Positions 49,927-59,800 of a DNA stretch of 64,000 nucleotides are shown one piece after another. The DNA comes from Dryomyza anilis. Taxonomy: Eukaryota > Arthropoda > Insecta > Diptera > Dryomyzidae. The translations under genes and the position numbers were made by a program. The DNA is taken from contig OX638131.1 of assembly GCA_951804985.1 (NCBI GenBank), forward strand, positions 3,224,001 through 3,288,000. Direction: 5' to 3'. The notes beneath the pieces were generated by a model. It did not search any database. It was not told the DNA's origin and worked only from the letters and a program-made list of their open reading frames with translations. Every line of letters starts with the position of its first letter. The stretch's first letter is position 1.

Positions 49927-52900
49927 ATGCAATTCGTGAAACTTTTTGCAATTTTGTGTACGCTCGGTGCTGCCAGAGGTGAGCTGAGGAATTATAACAA
50001 AAAATCAAATATAATAAAAAATAATGTGACTTAAAAATATACATAAAAGGACATAATTTAGCAAAAAAAAAATGAATTATCTTACTGCAGAAATTACTGA
50101 TATATTTGTGTATTGAAGTTTACATCAACTCTGAGCCATATTTCAAATATTTTTAATAAAAAAAAAGATATTTTCGATTTTATTGGAATTTTTAATTTAC
50201 GTTCTTAAGACTGAAATCGAATGGTCGAAAACTTTGTCAAAGAAATTATTATAAATTAATCGTTTTAAGAACCATACCATTACTGAAATAATTGCGTCCC
50301 TCTTTTGAACGAAATTCATTTCAACATTTAGCAATGCCTACATCATATTTCGGATTTATAAATTACATTATAAATGCTGAAAACGAATCATATAAATTCT
50401 CGTACTGTAAATTATTACATATCAACTATAAATTATCGTTTTGATGACTGCAGCAATTAGAAAAATGTTTGTCTCCGTAATTTGACTTCATCTCTAAAAC
50501 ATATTTCAGAGATTTTGAATATATGAATGATATTTTTCATAAAAATCGAATTTTTAAATAATGTTTCGAATGTTAAAATCGCATTATCTAAATTCACATC
50601 CTATAAATTGTTAAAAATCAGCATTAAATAATCGTTGTAGAAATAAATTATCGCTTAGTGCTCTTCAGATTTACAAATTTAACTTCAACTTTGAACCACA
50701 TATTTAAAATTTTTATTATATGGACGATATTTTTCTAATAATCAATGTTATAAACTTAAATTAATACTGAAATCAAACTATTTAAATCCGCATTCGCTAT
50801 AAATTATATTTTCGGGTCTGTATCATTACTGAAACAACATAGACAAAAATTAATCAATATGATAAATTTATTCATAAATATTATGAATTTTTTTTCCAAC
50901 TACCAGTTTCATCATATTGATGCTACCGTTCATTAAATGACATATTGATGAATGCATTCAATAATGTCAAAAAATGAACGAAAATTAATTTTTTTAAATG
51001 AAATTTGATTTGATGAACAGCATTCTTCAATATGATGTACATATATGTTGTATTTTATGTATTTGTTCATTAATATGATGAAACTTATTTTTCATATACA
51101 GTTCATCATATTGAAGAACACTTTTTCGACACTTACTAAACGTTCATCATATTTATGATCGCATTCATAACACTGATTTTATTTATTTATGATTACAATT
51201 TTTTATTAATAAAAAATTATCTTTTTAAATAAATATATTCAAAATAAAATTTTTGGTTGAAAAAAAAAATTTGTTTTCGAAAAAAAAATTTTTTTTCGAC
51301 TTATTTTTTTTCTTATTTCTTTTTTTTCAATTTTTTTTTCAATTTTTTTTTTTCAATTTTTTTTTTCAAAAAAATTTTTTTTTTTTGATATTTTTTTTTT
51401 TATTTTTTAAATAAAATTTTTACAGCAACACTTTTTTCGAATTACATTAAAAAACATTTTTTTTTTTAATTCGTAAAAAAAAAATAATATTCATAAATAT
51501 TTTGAGCAATATAAAAATAAACCAATATAAATGAACGAAAAAGAGTACTAATCCCAAATATCTATATTCAAATTTTAGCAAATACACTGCAGTGTTATGT
51601 GTGCGAGGGCGATGCATGCAACGACATTAAAGATTCCATGTTGGATTCGTGCGGTCCACAAACTATAATCACAACAACAATTCCTACGCCCACTGATACA
51701 TCCAGCGCTGCATCAGTTGAATCTTCAACAGTCACTGACTCGGAGGTATCCGTTTCGACATCCGCCAGTTCTACAACCGAAAGTTCGGCAGGCTCCAGCT
51801 CTACAACTTCAAATTCAGCAGCACCCAGTTCTACAACCGACATTTCTATCGAAGGCAGTTCTACAACGTTGAATGCCGTAGCATCCAGTTCTCCTGCCTC
51901 CAGTCCCACCCCAACTATTTCTGTTACGGAAGAGATTTTGATCGGTTCTTCAACGACTGTCGAGTCATCTCCAGAACCACCCCAGTCAGCCGCCGCCATT
52001 GTGAGTGGCCCACAATTGTCGCGTCATCGCAGATCCATCAGTGAAACGTTTTTGCAGGAGTACCGCCAGCGCTCAGGCGGTGCTCGAGCCAATGAGGTCA
52101 CATATTCCTGTTTTAGCGTGGATATTACTGGTTAGTGGGTGATCATTTACATATATAAAGTAATTTTGTTACTTAATTTAGTACATAATATATTTTTTTT
52201 TCTTTTGGGATTTTTTTCTTATTTTAAAGGAAAGGTTTTCTTAATTTTTACGCTATTTCAAGTAAATTTTCCATAATCCTGTGGAAAAATAATTTGAGAT
52301 TAGACCTCTTCAATTTTGAATAAATTTGGACCTCTGATTTTTTTGATTAACACTATCCTACAAACAAAAAACAATTTCACCAACAACCAGTATTCATCAT
52401 ATTGATGATTTCATTCATTGAACTAAAATCTTATTTCTGCAGTGTTTTTCATTTTTAATATTTTGTATATAATCAAATTTCAAACAAATATTGGTGTCCA
52501 TTTACACATTTAACTATTTTGAATTTTTATAAGATTTATGATATTTAAACTAATATGGTTTGATGAACAAAATTCATCAATATGATGTTCAATTTTTCAT
52601 TAATATGATGAAATGGAGACTTTTGATGATGAATGTTGAAAATGAAAAACATTTTAAAAATACGATTTAATTCAATGAATTAGTTCATCAATATGATGAA
52701 TCCAGGTAGTTGATTAAATTTTTGCTGACATTTTTTGTGTGTACTCTTTTTTTTGGTAAAAATAGACCAACACAATACCCTTAATTAATTGCCTAAATTT
52801 AATTAATATCGTAGTCACCAACCCTTTTTTATAATTATTTCTATTTAATTTTATACTTAAATTTTTAACTAAATTAAAGTTATTTTAAATAGCACTATTT

Positions 52901-53620
52901 TTGCTTATTTAAAAAAAATCTACTATTATTTCTACAATTTTACAACTATTTTTCGCACTATTTATCATAGTATTTATCCATCTAATTGTTTATTATTTGT
53001 TTTTTATTACTCCCACTATTTATCTAATGGGTTTTTTTACTATGGTCCACCATTTTGTTCTAAATTTTCTTATATACTATTTTATGCATACTATTTTTTG
53101 TACTTTTTTATTTGATCTTTTTATTATTTTCTACTTTTTTGTTTAATACTACTTTTTCTACCATGTTTCCTTATATTTTCCAATATATTATTTACTATAG
53201 TTCCTTCAATTTTTATCCAACACTTTTTCTACTGTTTTTTTTCTATTTTATCTTTCATTTTTTTCTATTTTTCCTAAGATTTATCCCACTATTTCCCTAC
53301 TAATTATCGTACTAATTTTCTATTATTTGTCTCTAAAGTTTTTTTTACATGTTTTTCAACTATTTTTCATACTACTTTTTCACAATTTCTTGTCTAATAC
53401 TTTGTCCCATTTGTTTTTAGTAAATGGTGCAACTAATCGCAAACATGGCTGCGTTGAAGTTGCCGCCGGCACCACTGCCTGCGCCGCCGTCGAGCAGCAA
53501 AATGCCGGCGCCACCAACTGTGAGACCTGCACGACGGACAAATGCAACGGCAGCGATGCATTGACACTTTCGCTGATAGCGCTGCTCAGTGCTGCGCTGC
53601 TGCAGCTGATCTTCAAATGA
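49927..53620 (+). CDS. Gene 4: mucin-bearing Ly6/DUF753-like GPI-anchored protein with furin-type site
   Basis: Exons are 49927-49978, 51579-52130 and 53421-53620; introns of 1,600 and 1,290 bp are phase 1. The product is 267 residues. Signal peptide residues 1-17 (FVKLFAILCTLGAARG region). LQCYVCEGDAC...DSC supplies Cys 23, 26, 31, 42. A 152-residue Ser/Thr-rich segment follows (irregular, without a strict tandem repeat), with RHRR at 166-169 (bases 52022-52033). Then Cys195 (YSCFSVDIT), KHGC, NCETCTTDKCNG and a hydrophobic tail (LTLSLIALLSAALLQLIFK). It is the closest paralogue of gene 3. The leader just upstream has no ATG and the start context is AAA-ATG. A possible poly(A) signal AATAAA lies at 53626-53631, only 6 bases past the stop. 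Function unknown; architecture as in genes 2 and 3. Confidence 0.9.
50830..51545 (+). mobile_element. Palindrome-rich dispersed repeat in gene 4 intron 1
   Basis: Contains many TTCATCATATTGATGAA and TTCATAATATTTATGAA-like near-palindromes, and a central poly-T/poly-A tract (51250-51480). Ordered blocks (TTCTTCAATATGATG, TTCATTAATATGATGAAAC, GAACACTTTTTCGAC) match 54835-55140. Others match the reverse complement of 59940-60440. Confidence 0.65.
52365..52745. mobile_element. Palindrome-rich dispersed repeat in gene 4 intron 2
   Basis: ACCAGTATTCATCATATTGA near the left end, AATTCATCAATATGATG and TCATTAATATGATGAAAT inside, ending near GTTCATCAATATGATGAATC and CAGGTAGTTG. Same family as 50830-51545, shorter. 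Confidence 0.55.
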
Positions 53621-53869
53621 ATACAAATAAAAATTAATTAATTTATCTGAATTTGTTTAAAATGTTGAAAAAATTATTATTTTCTTATTTTTTGTATTAT
53701 TAGTTTTTTTTGTTCGTTTCAAATATATTTATCTAGAAAATTCAAAAAGTGCTTTTAACGGGAACAATTTTTTGGTGCATATTTCTAGGGTTGCTATCAA
53801 ATTGTGTTAAACAACATTTTACGAAATCTACACCGAGAAAATAAAACATTAAATTCACTTTAATCTCCG

Positions 53870-54080
53870 GTGCAGGAGATAGGATCTCGACATTTTTTTC
53901 AGAAATTTCACAAAGCATCATTGATTTGTATGTTTTTGGCAAAAATATGATCAATATATTCCTGAAAAGTAACATAAATTTTGTCTCTGAATGTTACCAA
54001 ATTATGTAATTTTTTAAAAGCAGATTCACGGCATATTTTACACGTTGCGAAAAATGTGCATGACGTCAACATATTTATGT
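53870..54080. mobile_element. Rearranged remnant of the ACAAAATTTTTGGCA foldback family
   Basis: Holds TCTCGACATTTTTTTCAG, then ATTCCTGAAAAGTAACATAA with ATTTTGTCTCTG, then GCAGATTCACGGCATATTTT. These blocks occur in 22376-22661 in a different order. Confidence 0.45.
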
Positions 54081-54219
54081 TTGCAATTACACATTTTCTG
54101 TATTCTTTAATTGGCTGTTTCATTTATATCAAAATGTTTAAAATGTTGTTGGTATTCATTTCATAAGATATAAATGCAATAATTTTGTTTTACGGTCTCA
54201 ACGTCTTGCCAGATACAAA

Positions 54220-54474
54220 GTGCTATGTACTGGGGAGTGAAACAAACAACAATTGACAATTGAAAGTTGGTGCAATTTTTGCATGTTTTGCCTGGTTGTT
54301 TTGTGCTTGAACAGAATTCGTATTTAGTTCATTGCACAAAATGATCCTTTAGGCTCTGCTATGCAGAAGACCACGGATGAGGAAGCTTGGCAGCTACCGA
54401 AACAGCTGTACGGTCAGCCAACAACCTTTTGTTTTTGTCAATTGTTGTTTGTTTCACTCCCCAGTACATAGCAC
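54220..54474. mobile_element. Intact 255-bp MITE with perfect 40-bp TIRs
   Basis: 54220-54259 (GTGCTATGTACTGGGGAGTG start) is the exact reverse complement of 54435-54474 (ACTCCCCAGTACATAGCAC end). The interior holds GCAGAAGACCACGGATGAGG and is not coding. Perfect TIRs point to recent insertion. I could not see an unambiguous target-site duplication. Confidence 0.88.
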
Positions 54475-54834
54475 ATTATTATACATTTTATAAAAATATT
54501 TGTATAAAATATTTTAGCAAACCTGTAAATAGATTTTTTCCTGCGTACAAGATTGAGCAAAAAATATTGTCTACTTAAATTCTTTCGGAATCGTAAGTGT
54601 TTCGATTTTTTTGGATCCAGAACCGTTACTGATATTCCAAAGGGTTTTAGTCTCTGTCAACGCTGCAAAAAAAAACTGAAATCGGTTTCGATTTTTTTTA
54701 AACCGAATACGGAATTGGAATATATTTTTTACAAATATAACTTTTTATTAAAAAAAAGTTGTAATTATAATAAATATATTATAAAACATTTTACTAATTT
54801 ATGCATGAAATAATGAGAACTGAAAAGAGCGACA

Positions 54835-55140
54835 AAAAATGAACAAAAAAAAAATATTTTGATTGAAATTTGGTTTAATGAACAGCGTTCTTCAATATGA
54901 TGAACATATATGTTGTATTTTATATTTTGGTTCATTAATATGATGAAACGTATTCTTTACATATAATTCATCATATTGAAGAACACTTTTTCGACAGTTA
55001 CCAAGCGTTCTTCATATTTATGAAAGCATTCATTACAATAATGGCGTTAGTCATTAATATTATGAATGGTTCTCAATACAATGATTTATGGTTTGAAGAA
55101 CGGAATTCATCAATGTATTTCTGTTTTTTCTCATTTTTTT
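54835..55140 (+). mobile_element. Palindrome-rich dispersed repeat, partial copy
   Basis: Matches 50965-51190 block by block (TTCTTCAATATGATGAACAT, TATGTTGTATTTTATA, TTCATCATATTGAAGAACAC, TTTTTCGACAGTTACC). It ends where the INE-1-like fragment starts. Confidence 0.65.
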
Positions 55141-55146
55141 CTGTGC

Positions 55147-56245
55147 TCCTAAGTCGATTTAGTAATGTTCGTTAGTTCGTCGAAATCATTATCACCGAAA
55201 ATCGAGAAGAGTAAGATCAATGAAACTCATGAGTTCTGCAGAACTAAGATTACTCAGAACTTAGACTTTGTCTGATATTGAGTCGTGATCGATCTTTCTT
55301 TGACCGATGTTTTGTCATGTTTGTATAAAATATGTGCAGAGTGGTATTAAAGTGCTACTTTAATACCAAGTACGACTTTAATACCAAGTACTACTTTAAT
55401 ACCAAGTACTAATTTTAAGGGAAAAGTTCAACAAAACTGCAATAGGCATTTTGAATAAATGGAAAAATCGCGTCCCCTGTAGAATTTTTTTTTGGGTCAA
55501 GCTTGCCTCAATGAAGTTCCTAATCTATACTATACCTATGCTCTCTGTCACATTAAATGGGCATAATCGGTCGATTTCGACCCGTGATTCGACCACTTAG
55601 ATACTAATACTTCAAATAACACTGACATCTAAATTATCCTTTATACCTCTAGAAGTAAACTTTTTTGCTCAAACTTAATGCATATAATAAAAAAGTAATG
55701 TTTTCCAACGAAACGACATGTGGTGCCCGAAAAACAAACAATCTAATTTTGATACACATTCCCATTTGTACATTTGGATACTCAAATGAAAGGCAATTCT
55801 TTCAAGATTGCAAGTTTTTAGATATTTTCAAGATTTGTAAACCCTGGGGACCTCTGGGCGTGGCACCACTATAGAAGATAAATTTCCAAGATTGTGTATG
55901 TCGACAGTTATTATAGTCACGCACCCCAAATTCTTTAAACTTACCTTACCGAAACTCACCACACTGAAAATCACCACACTAAAACTCACCACACTAAAAC
56001 ACACTACACTAAAACTCAACAAACTAAAACTCACCATACCAAAACTCACCACACTAAAATGCACCATACTAAAACTCACCACACTAAAACTCAACACACT
56101 AAAACCTACTACACTAAACTCAACTCACTAAAACTCACCATACTAAAACTCACCACACTAAAACTCAACACACTAAAACCTAATACACTAAAACTCAACA
56201 CACTAAAACTCACCATACTAAAACTCATCACACTAAAACTTCTAC
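55147..56245 (+). mobile_element. INE-1/DINE-1-like copy 3 with 15-bp minisatellite
   Basis: Starts mid-element at CTAAGTCGATTTAGTAATGT. It shares with copy 2 CGACCACTTA, TAATGTTTTCCAACGAAA-CGACATGTGG and CCCATTTGTA blocks, and a TAAACCCTGGGGACCT block near 55840. From 55930 to 56245 it becomes a tandem array of ACTCACCACACTAAA units (15 bp). It is followed by CTTCTACTGGGAAAAAC, as in the inverted fragment at 9000-9480. Confidence 0.65.
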
Positions 56246-56623
56246 TGGGAAAAACTACGTGGAAGAATTTTACGGGGAAGAACAGTCCGAGGAAGAATTG
56301 TCTTTGATTAAAGTTGGTTTGGCGGATAATTTTGTTTTTGGTTACTAAATTTAAAATAACAATAGTATGATAATAAATGTATATTTTAGATTCCGGACAG
56401 GACAATAGCACAGACACCCTTATACAGAATTTTTACATTATTTTCATTTGAATCATTATATTTAAGCTGAAATCAAATATTTCATAAAAATTGTTAACTT
56501 TTTATAAAATAATTTTTGTAATTTTAAAAATTTGCAAAAAATCGTGCAAACGCCATAACTGCTACATAACTGCTACAGTATTGTCCAAAAATATAGAATT
56601 AACTGTGAAAAAATGCGCTCAAT

Positions 56624-56659
56624 ATATGGATTATTTTGTGTTCGTTTTTGTTATCAGTC
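56624..56659 (+). promoter_or_regulatory. Putative core promoter of gene 5
   Basis: A TATATGG box at 56624-56630 and a perfect initiator TCAGTC at 56654-56659 (A at 56656, 32 bases from the TATA start). The same TCAGTCGA initiator context is found at gene 2. The predicted leader is 239 bp. Confidence 0.4.
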
Positions 56660-56717
56660 GAGGTAGTTTATTGTTTGATTATCAGCTATTCAAAGAAGAA
56701 TAACGAACGTTCTGATA

Positions 56718-56804
56718 ATGGATGCCAACCTGCAGAAGCAGCAGACACTGCCGGTGAAGCATACGCCTTGTAGAGCAAATAACGACATCAACAGAACGAG
56801 TTAA
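56718..56804 (+). CDS. Possible upstream ORF (28 codons) in the gene 5 leader
   Basis: ATG at 56718 opens a 28-codon frame (starts MDANLQKQQTLPVK) and stops at TAA 56802-56804, 90 bp before the gene 5 start. Its base composition is less AT-rich than the flanks. If the promoter call is right it lies in the 5' UTR and could lower translation. It may also be chance. Confidence 0.25.
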   Translation: MDANLQKQQTLPVKHTPCRANNDINRTS

Positions 56805-56894
56805 GCGTAGCAGGTGAACGGAACGAATTTTTAAACTGAAACGAAAATAAGTTAATATTAAAATTTAATTAAAGACTAAAATAAACAGTTGAGT

Positions 56895-59800
56895 ATGCTG
56901 TTGACAAATACAAAGTGTTTTGCGGGACTTGCAATTGTTTTCTTCCTAGCGGCGACAGTCAATGCTGCGGAAGGAGGTGAATATTTTAGCTGTTATTGAT
57001 AGAATTTCATAAATTATTAATATTCTCGATATATAGATGTTACCATAAAATGCATACAATGTACCAGTGCAGATGCCAATTGTATTACGGATTTAAGTAA
57101 ATTTACACCAGTGGATTGTACCGGCGCAAAACCACAATGCTTTTCAAGAGTTGGTGAGTTATAGCCATAGAATTATTCAAATCTAAAGAACATTTTATAA
57201 ATGCAACAAAAAATTGATTAGTGCGTTATTGTCTAAATAGACAATCAATAATTTTACGACTGATTTAAGTCGCAAAATTTTTGATTGTCTATTTAGAGAC
57301 CATATCCAGAAAAAACTCTGATGGTATTTTAGCAGTCAAACAATTTATTTTACTATTAAAATTGGTCAATAGGATGCATACCATTAGTTCAATAATATTT
57401 AAACAATTAATATAATATTTGTACCATTTATTTTGTAACACGCCCTGTTAAATATAATAGCTAGACACAAAAAACCGTATTAATTGATGCGTATTTCTAT
57501 TTTTATGGTCTTTTTTCAATATTTTCATGATCATAAATTAAAACGAATAGAATATTATTTATATTAATGCATAATATATATAGTTTATTTATTTATCAAA
57601 ATTTAAATCCACATATAGAAAATCACACATTTTGCACACCACGATACAAAGGATAATAACTCATTTTAGGCTTCAGTTTTCCAAAAATTGGCGTATTTAT
57701 TCTTGAGCCCGTTGTCGTAAGAGGAATTTAATGTGTAATTTATTTCCTTGAAGAGAGAATTATATATAATAAAATATTAAAGGTTAAATATAACGATGAA
57801 CATGTTTCTATTCGTGTTAAAGTTGTTATATGCCCCATAGCTATGGAACATATAAAAACATAAACATGGAAAATAACAAAAGTTTTCGACTTTATAATTT
57901 TATATTTACTAGACCATATATTTAAAAACGGTTTTCAGTTTATTATTTGTGTGTTAATTGTTTATAAAAGTCCCATACAAATATTTTGATTTCATGACAA
58001 AAAGTAAAATCTATGTATAAACATGTAAAGTAAAGACTTCAAAAATTTAAAAAAAAAATCATGTTCCAGTCTATATCTTTAAAACTAATCAAGATATTTT
58101 CTTATGTAAGCACATTTTCTTTAGATCTCAATGTAAACATTTCATAAACAAAATAATTTTAATAATCGGACAACTTTGGATTTTTTTCAAATTTTTGAAA
58201 AATTGTTCATGAAAAAAATCTCAACTTTACTGATTTTTATCTCCATAACAATTACAGATACAAACTCCAATTTTAATATTTAAGTTCTCTCAAGTTCTCT
58301 CTGTACAACAAATTTATAAAATCGGTTGAGTGGTTCCGAAAATACTGAATTTCACCCGATTTATGAGCGTTTGGGCACACTGTGCATAGTGAGACGTTTA
58401 TTGCTTTAGGGGAAATAACATTAAAGCAATAGTATTTATACCTTTATATTCAATAATGTTTCATTAATGGCACTGTATTTTGCAAATATCAGTTAATATA
58501 AAAAAAACGATTAATATATGAACCATAAAATCAATAATTGTACCATTAATTAGTTAATGTGACATTTTGTCCTGAGTGGCTTTTTACATCAGTTAAAAAT
58601 TACTTACTTTAGTTTGGTAAATAAGTAATTTGAATCATTGTTGTTTCTTTTATGTTATCAATATATCTTATTAATCTTGTCGTAAATAATAAAAACTACT
58701 TTAAAAAATCATTTTTGTCATGCCAAAATTATGATAAGGTAAAAATTCGACTTAGCAATTTTTGATTTTAATAAAAATGATATCAAAAAATAGTAATTTT
58801 GATCGTAGTTTGAACTCTATTCGAAAATGTTCACAAAATATGCAAATATGACTTATTATTCATAGTTTAGACTTCGTACTGTGAATATTACCACTTAGAT
58901 TACTAATCTTTTTTAGAATTGTAATATAGACTAAAACCTAAATTTCGTATTTAGCCTAGTATATATGAATGACTAATACACATTGTCGTACCCTACACTC
59001 GTAAAATGTGCCATCCATGTTAATAAAAATAAAATTTGCTAAAACAAAGAAGGTAAAACTCTTATCGGTTATCATGCCTGATATTGATAAATATTGTTTT
59101 TTTGATTATATTGTGAAATGGCCCAGAAACCATATTTATTCATGTGTTTGACAATGAATGGTAAATGCGATACATTCATCAAAATACGATTTAAATTAAA
59201 TATAACTTGACTTAAAGGCTCAATTTCTAATGCGTTAATAATTCATTTCAATTGGGAATGAATTAATAACGATGAAAATTCAATAATGCACAATTAAAAG
59301 TGAAATAATCTATGATCTATGAGTACAATTTAATTCATTTAAAAACAACGATATTTTAATAAAATGTGTGGAATTCATTGTTTTTAACTTTTTGAAATTT
59401 AAAACGCGCATTAAAAAAGTTAAGAATACAGCTTTTATAATTATTAACTACTAGATAATACACTAAAAGTATAAATAAAATACCCGTCTAACAAAAAGCT
59501 GCATTCGTAAACGATAAGATAATGATTTATTACTTTAATAATGAGATAAAAAACATGGAATTCATTTGAAGTCTTGACGCAAAAAAAAATACGATGAATG
59601 CTAAAAAATATGTGTTGTAACTACTGACAACTTTGGATTTATTTGTTGGTATCTCGTCATATGAAATTTGCTATTGATAAAGAAAGAGATTAGATGTCGA
59701 GATATAACTAGTTGGTTTATTGAAATCCCCTTTTTTAATATATATATATATATATATAGAAAAAAAATTTACATCATATTGATGAATTCCGTTCATCAAA

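Noticed and set aside
53050..53400. T/C-rich stretch with a 63-codon Phe-rich frame before gene 4 exon 3
   Set aside because: Best explained as an extended polypyrimidine-rich part of intron 2. The frame is low complexity and the real exon starts at 53421.
55892..56307. Lys/Leu/Thr-rich and Ser/Phe/Val-rich frames near 56 kb
   Set aside because: Readings of the 15-bp ACTCACCACACTAAA minisatellite on either strand.
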